Part shown: positions 1 to 7,400 of the stretch, one piece after another
Position numbering within the stretch: the stretch's first letter is position 1
How the letters are laid out: every line of letters begins with the position of its first letter
Assembly (NCBI GenBank): GCA_026391755.1
Contig: JAPLDN010000072.1
Span: forward strand, 1 to 8,005
Length of the DNA: 8,005 nt
Origin: Bacteroidota bacterium
GTDB lineage: Bacteria > Bacteroidota > Bacteroidia > Bacteroidales > FEN-979
Direction of reading: 5' to 3'
The notes under the pieces: generated by a model
The model's database searches: none
Told to the model about the DNA's origin: nothing
The model's input: the letters and a program-made list of their open reading frames with translations, nothing else
Position numbers and translations under genes: made by a program

Positions 1-632
1 CAGTGTTGTACGATCCGTTCAGCAAAAGGATCTTTACCTTTAACGGCCGTGGCAGTTCTGTAACCGCCATTGATGCCAAAACGAATGAAGTTGTTGGCAC
101 TTTACCGGTTTCCGGTAAACCTGAGGCCGCAGTTTCTGACGGCAAAGGCAAGATCTTTGTAAATATTGAAGATAAATCAAACATCACGAAATTTGATGCA
201 AAGTCCCTGAAGATCGAAGCCGAATGGCCCCTGGATCCGGGCAAGGAACCTTCGGGCCTGGCAATAGACCTGAAGACAAACAGGTTGTTTTCAGCTTGTG
301 GAGAATCCAAGACCATAGTTGTGATGGATTGTACAAATGGCAAGATCATTGCCTCTCTCCCCATGGGTGAAGGCTGCGACGGCCTGGTTTTTATCAAAGA
401 GGACCAGAACATTGCGGCTTCCTGCGGAGAAGGCGTGCTGACCGTAGTTCACCAGAAAAGTCCGAAAGATTATAGTGTGGTCCAGACCCTGCCTACCCGG
501 AAAAGCGCAAGGACCATTACATACAGTGAAGCTGAGAAGAAGATTTACATGTCTTCAGCTGAGGTGACTATGGAAAATAACCACAGGAAGATGAGCCCGG
601 GGAGTTTCCAGGTTATTGTAGTTGGCAGGTAA
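1..632 (+). CDS. YncE-like beta-propeller protein, 3' part (5' end outside window)
   Basis: The reading frame is open from the left edge and ends with TAA at 630-632, so only the last 210 or so residues are visible. The GTG at position 3 is probably an internal codon. The protein is made of repeating units of about 40 residues, each with a pattern like 'D.KTNRLFSACGESKTIVVMD' followed by a short 'G.I.ASLPMG' strand. This is the blade pattern of YncE/YVTN-type seven-bladed beta-propellers. The units start near visible residues 1, 45 and 87, and the C-terminal strand ends in PGSFQVIVVGR. Such proteins are usually exported and act in binding or as scaffolds; no ligand can be read from the sequence. 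A signal peptide would lie upstream of the window. The next gene, aat, starts 10 bases downstream, so the two probably share a transcript, although no functional link is evident. The family call is firm; the function is unknown. Confidence 0.85.
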   Translation, partial: VLYDPFSKRIFTFNGRGSSVTAIDAKTNEVVGTLPVSGKPEAAVSDGKGKIFVNIEDKSNITKFDAKSLKIEAEWPLDPGKEPSGLAIDLKTNRLFSACGESKTIVVMDCTNGKIIASLPMGEGCDGLVFIKEDQNIAASCGEGVLTVVHQKSPKDYSVVQTLPTRKSARTITYSEAEKKIYMSSAEVTMENNHRKMSPGSFQVIVVGR

Positions 633-642
633 ACTTCAATTA

Positions 643-1320
643 ATGCCTGTTTATCTTCTTCCCGAGGAACCGGTATTTCCACCTCCTTCTGAAGCCGAAC
701 CGGACGGATTATTGGCTATTGGCGGGGATTTATCACCTGAGAGACTGCTAAAAGCATACGCTGATGGCATATTCCCATGGTTCAGGGAGGAAGAAGATAT
801 TTTCTGGTTTTCACCCGACCCGAGGATGGTGTTATTCCCTTGTGAACTGAAGGTTTCAGAATCGCTGAGCCGGCTTATCAGGAGCGGTAAATTCGAAATC
901 AGAATCGACGGTTCTTTTCAACAGGTTATTGAAGCCTGCGCCGAAGCACCCCGTGAAGGCCAGGACGGAACCTGGATTGACAGGGATTTTATCGAAGCCT
1001 ATATCAAACTTCACAAACTTGGCTTTGCTCATTCATTTGAAGCATTCCTGAATGGGGAACTAGCGGGAGGCTACGGGGTTTCAATCGGACGCGTCTTTTT
1101 TGGTGAAAGTATGTTTCACAAGGTGAACGGCGCTTCCAAGGTAGCATTCTGTTATATGGTGGAAAAAATAAAAACCTGGCAGTTTCATTTCATTGACTGC
1201 CAGGTTGAGACGGATCTTTTACTAAGCTTTGGAGCACGGCCGGTTCCCAGAACTGAATACCTGGAACGTCTGAAAACAGCAGCCGTATTCCCAACTTATC
1301 AAGGTCCCTGGAATTTATAA
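643..1320 (+). CDS. aat: Leucyl/phenylalanyl-tRNA--protein transferase
   Basis: This cytosolic enzyme transfers Leu or Phe from aminoacyl-tRNA to the N-terminus of proteins starting with Arg or Lys, marking them for ClpS/ClpAP degradation (the N-end rule). The 225-residue product is close to the usual family length. Recognisable motifs in order are MPVYLLPE and FPPPSEAEPDGLLAIGGDL at the N-terminus, GIFPWF (42-47), WFSPDPR (55-61), T-W-I (110-112), GGYGVSIGRVFFGESMFH (142-159, with Glu155) and IDCQ (184-187). Glu155, Asp185 and Gln187 correspond, by my recollection of the family, to the E. coli catalytic or binding residues one position later. I chose ATG 643 because homologues begin with MPVYLLPE or similar; a TTG at 622 in the same frame would overlap the upstream gene. 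The gene is intact. Its stop overlaps the converging peptidase gene. Confidence 0.96.
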   Translation: MPVYLLPEEPVFPPPSEAEPDGLLAIGGDLSPERLLKAYADGIFPWFREEEDIFWFSPDPRMVLFPCELKVSESLSRLIRSGKFEIRIDGSFQQVIEACAEAPREGQDGTWIDRDFIEAYIKLHKLGFAHSFEAFLNGELAGGYGVSIGRVFFGESMFHKVNGASKVAFCYMVEKIKTWQFHFIDCQVETDLLLSFGARPVPRTEYLERLKTAAVFPTYQGPWNL

Positions 1321-2514
1321 TCCGAGCTTCTTCCTGATCTCCTTTGGGATTGCATTTTTATTAACCATAATATCCATGGTTTTCAGCATTACATAAGCCT
1401 CTGATGCATAAAAATATCCCTTGTATTTGTGGTCATCCAGCCCCCAGGAATTTTTAACAATATAATATTTGTTGCCATTCTGGTCTTTAGCGATACCCGT
1501 GATGTGCATTCCATGGTCATCGGTTGTCTGGTAGTTGTCAAACTCAGTCTGGCGCAGTTCCTGGGTGATCTTTTTCTCGGGAACAGGTTTGTCAAATTTA
1601 TATAACAGTTTGTCTTTTTCAGCATCCGTCATCTTCTCCCATTTCGCCTGCTCCATACCTGCAAGTTCAGGGGCATTTTTATCAGGAACGATGGCTACCC
1701 CGTTCTTCCATGAGAAGCCTTTTTCACTCACATCGGCACCCCAGACAATAGTATAACCGTTTTGTATTGAATTGTCGATAATGGCGATCAGATCGTTAAC
1801 AGGTACATTATAATCCCCTTCCATGAGCCAGTTGTCTGGCACTTCCAGAATAAATTTGGAATAAAACGGATGGTGGGTGTATGATGTAAGCTCAATATAA
1901 TCGTCGGCATTCAGTCCAAGCATATCAGCAAAAGTCTGTGGAGTGTAATTCTTCCCTTTATAGGTAAACGAGGCAGGCGCTTTTCCGAGATACGCGTCAA
2001 GGATCCCGTCAAACCCTGCATGCCAGACCGGTGTGAGTTTTTTGTTCGGATTTTTTATAACGGCATCCACATAAGCCGCAAGCACGGCATCCATCTCGCC
2101 ATGAACAGGAAGTTTTTCGCCAATTGTAAGGCCGTTGAAAGCTTCTTCAGGAACCAACCCGTAATTCTTCAGCACATAAGTTACATCGTGGGCAGCTCCC
2201 CCGCCTCCAAAATTATGTTTGCCTTCAAAGCGCACATAAATCCTGGCTTTATCTGAATAACACTGGCGAACACAATACATTTCGGAAAGGTCAAATGTGT
2301 CTTTTCCCGTTCTGAGAAGCTCCGATTCGAGGAAGGAGATAGCCGAATAACTCCAGCAGGTCCCTGAGCGGTTCTGGTTTTTAACGCATGTGGCAGGTAA
2401 TTGCTTTACCACGGTGAACTGGTAGGCAGAATCTGCTTTCTTTTCTTTATCCTGGGCAAAGCCCGATACCGCAAGGAACAGGATTGACAGGAGGATTAGT
2501 TTGAGGTGTTTCAT
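1315..2514 (-). CDS. Exported C1B cysteine peptidase (bleomycin hydrolase/PepC-like)
   Basis: This is a papain-fold cysteine peptidase of the bleomycin hydrolase/aminopeptidase C group (MEROPS C1B). The 399-residue product shows the oxyanion Gln47 and nucleophile Cys53 in QNRSGTCWSYSA, a glycine-rich GGGGAAHD segment at 103-110 typical of this group, His334 in DDHGMHITG (aligning with the HAM motif), and Asn355 in VKNSWG. All catalytic residues are therefore present. The N-terminus MKHLKLILLSILFLAVSGFA is a clear Sec signal peptide with cleavage near FA-Q, so it probably acts in the periplasm or outside the cell, unlike the cytosolic classical enzymes. I chose ATG 2514 because the signal peptide starts there and a promoter lies at 2545-2573. 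An in-frame ATG at 2559 would add 15 residues in front of the signal and start inside the promoter. The gene is probably transcribed separately from the radical SAM gene upstream. Confidence 0.92.
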   Translation of the reverse strand: MKHLKLILLSILFLAVSGFAQDKEKKADSAYQFTVVKQLPATCVKNQNRSGTCWSYSAISFLESELLRTGKDTFDLSEMYCVRQCYSDKARIYVRFEGKHNFGGGGAAHDVTYVLKNYGLVPEEAFNGLTIGEKLPVHGEMDAVLAAYVDAVIKNPNKKLTPVWHAGFDGILDAYLGKAPASFTYKGKNYTPQTFADMLGLNADDYIELTSYTHHPFYSKFILEVPDNWLMEGDYNVPVNDLIAIIDNSIQNGYTIVWGADVSEKGFSWKNGVAIVPDKNAPELAGMEQAKWEKMTDAEKDKLLYKFDKPVPEKKITQELRQTEFDNYQTTDDHGMHITGIAKDQNGNKYYIVKNSWGLDDHKYKGYFYASEAYVMLKTMDIMVNKNAIPKEIRKKLGL

Positions 2515-2544
2515 ATGATAATTGTTTGTCGGATTGATTCGTGC

Positions 2545-2573
2545 CAAAAATACCAACATTCCACATTCACAAA
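2545..2573 (-). promoter_or_regulatory. Bacteroidota-type promoter of the C1B peptidase gene
   Basis: Read on the minus strand, there is an exact -7 element TATTTTTG (2545-2552, consensus TAnnTTTG). A TTTG lies upstream at 2570-2573 as the -33 element, with a gap of 17 bases, slightly shorter than the usual 19 or so. Transcription would start near 2540, about 25 bases ahead of the ATG at 2514. This supports the shorter start for the peptidase. The match is by eye only. Confidence 0.55.
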
Positions 2574-2591
2574 TAATATAATCGGTGAAGC

Positions 2592-2605
2592 CGGCAATTT
2601 TGCCG
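2592..2605. repeat. Small inverted repeat in the radical SAM/peptidase gap
   Basis: CGGCA and TGCCG (2592-2596 and 2601-2605) can pair around a four-base AT-rich loop. It lies just past the stop of the radical SAM gene and ahead of the peptidase promoter, which is where a terminator would sit. No T-run follows on the minus strand, so it is not a standard intrinsic terminator. It could be a weak 3' stabilising hairpin or chance. Confidence 0.3.
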
Positions 2606-2621
2606 ATGATATCCGGGCAAA

Positions 2622-3560
2622 CTATTCAAAAGGATGATCCTGTGCGAAGTCGGGCCGGTAATGAGCCGTGCTCTCCATCCCCTGTATCCATCCATGGTCG
2701 AGGCCGAGTAACTCCATCTCGTCTATAACTTTCCGGTATTCTTCCCGGGAAAGCTCCCTGCTGAGAAACGGGTGGTCAATGACCCTCGAGGTGGGGTAGT
2801 ATTGCGACATCAGGGAAATGTGCAGTTTTGGTGAAATTTCCTCAGCGATATACCTTAACACCTGCAGGCTGTTCTGAACCTGGCCTGGCAGAACGAGATG
2901 ACGGATCACAATTCCTGATTCCGCAACACCATCCGCTGAAAGATATAGAACAGATCCTTTCTGCCGGTACATCTCCCGGATAGCAGCTGCAGCTGCAACA
3001 GGGTAGTCGCCGGCCTTTGAAAGAGACCGTGCAAGGATGGGGTCCATATATTTAAAATCAGGCAGGTATACGTCAATGATGCCTTCGAGAGTGCGCAATG
3101 TGCCTGCCTTATCGTAGGCGTTGGTATTGTATACCCAGCGGGGCGAATATCCACTTTCTTTAATAGCCTGGATTATAATCTTCATCTGGGGGATGAAATG
3201 GGAAGGTGAAACAAAACCTACCATGTTGATGCCCTGGTCCAGGATTGACGTCACTTCTGAAACAATTTCAGAAAGTTCCAGCCGGAATGAGGTCCGTGCT
3301 ATCCCGGTATCGCTGATCTGATGGTTCTGGCAATAAATGCATTGAAGGTTGCAGTTTGTGAAAAAAATATTGCAGATTCCCTTTGGTCCTGATATTACAG
3401 GCTCCTCACCTTTGTGAATGCAGACCGAGGCGATATTGAACGATGCATCGCTGCGGCAGATGCCAGCCGGAGCTACCCGGCGATCGACATGGCATTCCCG
3501 GGGGCATATTGCACAATCCCTGAGTTCTTCAAGCGGTTTCAGCAGTTCTTCGGAAATCAT
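2622..3560 (-). CDS. Radical SAM protein, PflX-like (pyruvate formate-lyase activase homologue)
   Basis: This is a predicted 4Fe-4S radical SAM enzyme that cleaves S-adenosylmethionine reductively to start radical chemistry. The 312-residue product carries the CxxxCxxC cluster motif as C70-N-L-Q-C74-I-Y-C77, followed by QNHQIS, which is typical of the PflX/COG1313 branch. An N-terminal cysteine-rich segment (C16, C19, C23, C35 in CAICPRECHVDRR and GICRSD) is also a family trait and may bind a second metal centre. The segment VYNTNAY near 144 and YLPDFKYMD near 167 fit the rest of the barrel. The substrate of this family is not established, and no glycyl-radical enzyme is visible here, so calling it an activase would be unsupported. 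I chose ATG 3560; the only longer start is a TTG at 3596. A near-consensus -7 box (GAAATTTG, minus strand of 3594-3601) lies upstream. The gene is intact. Confidence 0.9.
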   Translation of the reverse strand: MISEELLKPLEELRDCAICPRECHVDRRVAPAGICRSDASFNIASVCIHKGEEPVISGPKGICNIFFTNCNLQCIYCQNHQISDTGIARTSFRLELSEIVSEVTSILDQGINMVGFVSPSHFIPQMKIIIQAIKESGYSPRWVYNTNAYDKAGTLRTLEGIIDVYLPDFKYMDPILARSLSKAGDYPVAAAAAIREMYRQKGSVLYLSADGVAESGIVIRHLVLPGQVQNSLQVLRYIAEEISPKLHISLMSQYYPTSRVIDHPFLSRELSREEYRKVIDEMELLGLDHGWIQGMESTAHYRPDFAQDHPFE

Positions 3561-3579
3561 CCCGGCACGTTCTTTTTTA

Positions 3580-3587
3580 TAACTTTG
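3580..3587 (+). promoter_or_regulatory. Possible -7 element of the HAD/glycosidase operon promoter
   Basis: TAACTTTG matches the Bacteroidota -7 consensus TAnnTTTG exactly. It lies 72 bases ahead of the HAD start at 3660, in the 99-bp gap between divergent genes. No good -33 TTTG is found at the expected distance upstream, where the sequence is already coding for the radical SAM protein on the other strand. If used, transcription would start near 3594 and leave a leader of about 66 bases. No riboswitch or other leader structure is apparent. Confidence 0.4.
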
Positions 3588-3659
3588 AGTCCACAAATTT
3601 CGACAATTAATTCAACAAACTGCCTGCCCGGCACTGGGGGCGCAGCCAAAATCTACCTG

Positions 3660-3968
3660 ATGTTTAACAAGTTTGCTGATTATAAACACATTATCTGGGA
3701 CTGGAACGGTACCCTGCTTGACGACGCCTGGCTTTGTGTAGAAGTGATGAATGGCATGCTTGAAAAAAGAGGGCTTGAGAAGGTAAGCCTCGATTTTTAC
3801 CGCTCGGTTTTCACATTCCCCGTAAGGGATTATTACGAAAAGCTGGGGTACGATTTTGAAAAAGAACCCTTCGAGGAAGTTGGAATGGAATTTATGGTAC
3901 TCGACAATCAATCCTCTCGGCCCGGGAACAAAACGAATTGCTCACCGAGACTATTAATATGGGGGTAG
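3660..3968 (+). pseudogene. HAD phosphatase, N-terminal fragment (disrupted gene, part 1)
   Basis: From ATG 3660 the frame encodes MFNKFADYKHIIWDWNGTLL and continues through a helical cap start to VGMEFMV at about 3897. D-W-N-G-T is HAD motif I, in which the first Asp is the nucleophile that is transiently phosphorylated, so this is a haloacid dehalogenase-type hydrolase of the phosphoglycolate phosphatase-like group. After 3897 the frame runs into about 23 unrelated residues (LDNQSSRPGNKT and so on) and stops at 3968. The rest of the HAD protein continues in another frame (next entry). ATG 3660 is preferred to upstream in-frame starts back to 3414, which would lie antisense inside the radical SAM gene. 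Alone, this piece lacks motifs II-IV and cannot be an active phosphatase. Confidence 0.8.
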
Positions 3969-4231
3969 ATCATTATTTTGATAAGATCTATGGCCTTGAT
4001 GACCATTATGCACATGGAAAGAACGATGTTGGCTTTCGCCTGATCTCTGATCTGGGACTGCCCGCATCCTCTGTGCTCTTCATTGGAGATACAAGGCATG
4101 ACGCTGAAGTTGCTTGTGAGATCGGCATCGATTGCATCCTTATTCCCAACGGGCACCATAGCGAGGAAAGGTTGAGGGCTTGCAGCTTCCCTCTGGCCGC
4201 AAGCCTGAATGAGTTAATAAACAGATTATGA
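3899..4231 (+). pseudogene. HAD phosphatase, C-terminal fragment (disrupted gene, part 2)
   Basis: This frame takes up the HAD protein with TRQSILSAREQNELL (motif II Ser), continues through HYFDKIYGLDDHYAHGKND, which carries the motif III Lys, and reaches motif IV VLFIGDTRHDAEVA with its Mg-binding acidic residues. It ends at TGA 4229-4231. It has no ATG of its own near the junction; a TTG at 3938 could start a 97-residue piece. Compared with relatives as I remember them, about 25-35 residues between EFM and QSILSA (the distal cap and its linker back to the core) are absent. The frame change fits a deletion of 3n+1 bases. The stop overlaps the next start as ATGA, so the gene was once coupled to the glycosidase. 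A real mutation and an assembly error are both possible. Confidence 0.8.
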
Positions 4232-4446
4232 CCAATAGATTTGCCTTAGTTTTATTATTGTCTTGCTCCCTTTTGTGTATATCTCTTCGAAGCCAGACTA
4301 TTAAAGGGAAAAGCATTCAAACCCACACTTTAAAACTAAGTAAGTCCAAAGGCCAGGCAAACCCTGGCTCGGGGCTTGAACTCGCTTTTCGCTTCGTGCT
4401 ATTGATTGTATTCGTTTCTGAAATCCCAATCAAATTCCTCATGTGA
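4228..4446 (+). pseudogene. Signal-peptide fragment, probably the detached N-terminus of the glycosidase
   Basis: ATG 4228 overlaps the HAD stop by four bases (ATGA). The 72-residue reading frame starts with MTNRFALVLLLSCSLLCISL and then RSQ, a Sec signal peptide with likely cleavage after the SQ. LLSC at 10-13 resembles a loose lipobox, but a non-lipid signal seems more likely. From about residue 30 the sequence (KGKSIQTHTLKLSKSKG onwards) resembles no domain I know, and the frame ends at TGA 4444-4446, 41 bases inside the glycosidase frame. The glycosidase body has no signal peptide or ATG of its own, so I infer that this piece is its original start, separated by a frame change (one base gained or two lost, or a larger event). 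An independent small secreted peptide is the alternative, judged less likely. Confidence 0.6.
4352..4368. repeat. Hairpin-forming inverted repeat before the glycosidase frame
   Basis: GCCAGG and CCTGGC (4352-4357 and 4363-4368) form a six-pair stem with a five-base loop. It lies in the weakly coding stretch between the signal-peptide part and the glycosidase body. No T-run follows, so it is not an intrinsic terminator. Hairpins of this type can promote replication slippage or sequencing error, which may matter for the nearby frame break; this is inference. Confidence 0.4.
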
Positions 4447-7400
4447 TTTCATAAGCGCAGGGGACCTGGCAAAACGACCATCCGCACTCAATAAATATAC
4501 TGTTGTCATCTATCAAAAGAATGCAAGCGGGCCGATCCATGCCGGACTGAAGGAGCCAAAAATCATCTCTGCTTTTAAAAAATATCTTGACAATGGCGGA
4601 GGCCTTTTGCTTTCGGGTTTTGCTATGCACTATCTTAACGTGATCGGGCTTGAAGATGTCCAGCCTTACGACAGCCTGAAACCCTGTATCGATGATGGTT
4701 ACGGAAGGAAACTCGGCTTGCATGCATTCCTGAACCATCCCGTCTTCACGGGATTGAACGGGGGCGCCTATATCCTGAGGCCCTTAACCGACCAGAAGGC
4801 AGGTCTTTGCGGATATTTCGGGGATAAGCAACCTGGATCAGGTAAAGTCATAGCTGTTGACTGGGATTACATTTTCTTCAGGGAGGAATCGAAAATAGTG
4901 CTGGAATATTCTTCGGGAAAAGGGAAAGTGCTTGCTATCGGAGGGTATATGGATTTTTCCCAGCCCAATCTCAACCGTTTGCACCTGGAAAAGTTCACAG
5001 TGAACTGCATAGAATATCTTACAGGTAGGATCCAGGGACAAGCAACACATTACTGGGACTATTCCCCGAACACTGTAGTTGAGTGTATGGGTGATTCTCT
5101 CAAGAGCCCGGCAAAGCTGATCGAACCGTGCAGTTGCTGGTCAGAGCCCTCTGATCCTCTTGCACTGGAATGCAGGTTCTCTTCCAATGACCCCTGGGAT
5201 GTGGCAGGTGAACGGCTTTTAACCATGGGAACGGGGAACTCGGGCATCGAAGAAGTTTGGGCCCATCCCTTCATGGCTTTCAGGGATTATGAGGTCGGCA
5301 TAAAATTCGATTATAAAGACAGTGTATACTGGCTTAAGGACCAGCGTCCCGAAATAATCAGCCATCCCTCCTATTTCTGCCGTCAATACAAGTTCCCAAG
5401 GGCTTACCTGAAAGAGATCATTGTGAATGATCCTCTGGACCCCGCCGGGGTGCTGCATTATGAATACAAAGGCGTATACGGGGCCGAACTCTTCATCCGC
5501 TTTAAATCCAATTTGCGGATGATGTGGCCTTATTCGGGTAAAGTGACAGGAAGTATCTGCCATGCCTGGCTTGATGATATCCAGGCTCTGTGGTTTTCCG
5601 ATAAACTGGGTATGCTCAATCTGTATATTGGCGCAAACAAACCAGCGGTTCAGCATATATCGGGCCGGTTTTCGGACTTTGCACTTGATAAAAACTTCAA
5701 AGCTGCAGGCCTTCCTTCAAATCAATTCATGGCTGCAGGATTCCTTCACTACAGGCTTGAAATGAATGATCATCTTGATGTCATCTATGTGGCAGGTAGT
5801 GAGGACAATAAAGAAATAAGGCAATGCTATGAGAAATATTCAGCTTCCCCGGGGAAAGTTTTTCAAAATTCAATACAGTACATATCTGAACTCTATAAAA
5901 ACAGGGTGATGATCACCTCTCCCGACACCAATTTTAACAAGGGATATACATGGGCCCTGGTTTCCGCTGATAAGTTTTTTGTGAACACACCCGGCATGGG
6001 GAAATCCATGGTTGCCGGTTACGCGACTACCCGCTATGGATGGGATGGGGCACAAGAGGTGAGCGGAAGACCAGGATATGCATGGTATTTCGGCCGTGAC
6101 GGGCAGTGGAGCGGATTCGCCCTGCTCGACGCAGGAGATTTTGAGAAAGTCAGGTCTGAGCTCGAATTTTACCAGAAATACCAGGACCTGAACGGTAAGA
6201 TATTGCATGAAGCAAGCACTTCGGGCATTGTCCATTATGATGCTTCCGACGCCACCCCATTGTATATCATATTGGCCGGAAGGTATTTCAGGTACTCAAA
6301 CGACACTACCTTTTTGCGAAAGAGCTGGCCCCAAATCCGAAAGGCCATTGATTTCTGCTTCTCCACCGATACCGATAAAGACCATCTTATAGAGAATACG
6401 AATGTGGGCCATGGATGGGTCGAAGGAGGAGAATTATACGGGTCGCACGCCACCTTATATATGGCAGGATGCTGGAGTGAGGCCTTAAAGGAGGCTTCCA
6501 ACATGGCTGCGTTCATGAACGACCAGCAAAAGAACAGGTACAGGGATGAAGCATCGGTTATAAACAGTATCATCAATAAGGACTTCTGGAATCCCGGTAC
6601 GTCTTTTTTTAATTATGGAAAGAATGCGGATGGCAGCTTCCGTGCAGAGCCAACAATCCTACCTGCTGTTCCGATGGGGTTCGGGCTTGCAGAGCCGGAG
6701 AAGGCGGCTCCTGCACTAAGGCAGTATGCTTCAAACGCTTTTACCACCAACTGGGGTGTAAGGATAATCCGTGACGACAGCCGCTTATTTAAGCCGACAG
6801 GTTATCATTACGGCAGCGTCTGGCCATTATTTACAGGCTGGACGTCCCTGGCTGAATACCGCTATGGCAATTCAGTGCAGGGTTTTTCACATATAATGAA
6901 TAACCTGAACATATACCGGTCCTGGGATCAGGGTCATGTACAGGAAGTTTTAAACGGAGCCATCTACAAACCCTCCGGTGTATGTTCAAACCAATGCTGG
7001 TCCGAAACTATGGTGCTGGAGCCATGCCTTGAAGGCCTTCTGGGACTTGATGTAGACGCAGGACAAGGCCGGCTGAAAATTGCCCCTGCCCTGCCTGCCG
7101 GCTGGGACTCAATAGAAGTCAGGAATATAAGGGTTGGTAGTAAAATCATCAGCATGAAATTCAAAAGAAACGAAACTACACTCTCATACAGCTTCGTTTC
7201 GGAATACAAAGAGTCAATAACTCTTGAGCTTGCCCCCTTGTTACCTGCAGGGACCCAGGTCCTTTCATGTAAATTAAACCAGAGGGAGTTGCCGTTTGCG
7301 ATAGAAAATACCTCCAAGGGTGTGATAGCCCGACTGGAATTTAAACCTAAAGGCGTCGACATGATCAAGATTGAGTTCAGGAACGGTATCGCTGTTCTGC

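Noticed and set aside
622..642. TTG start of aat at 622
   Set aside because: It would overlap the beta-propeller gene and add seven residues absent from the usual MPVYLLPE-type N-terminus.
2515..2559. Longer peptidase start at ATG 2559
   Set aside because: It would put 15 residues ahead of a perfect signal peptide and start within the predicted promoter.
2622..3560. AmmeMemoRadiSam system radical SAM protein
   Set aside because: The N-terminal CAICPRECHVDRR pattern and CNLQCIYCQNHQIS fit the PflX/COG1313 branch better, and no MEMO1 or AMMECR1 partner gene is nearby.
3414..3659. N-terminal extension of the HAD frame
   Set aside because: It lies antisense to the radical SAM gene, and the extra residues do not resemble any HAD N-terminus.
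3890..3968. Programmed ribosomal frameshift in the HAD gene
   Set aside because: No slippery heptamer or downstream structure stands out, and residues are missing at the junction, which a frameshift alone cannot restore.
4420..4450. Inverted repeat GAAATC...GATTTC around the glycosidase 5' end
   Set aside because: Six bases with a 19-base gap in AT-rich coding sequence; expected by chance.
5219..5656. 145-residue open frame on the minus strand
   Set aside because: Shadow of the glycosidase coding sequence with no family resemblance.
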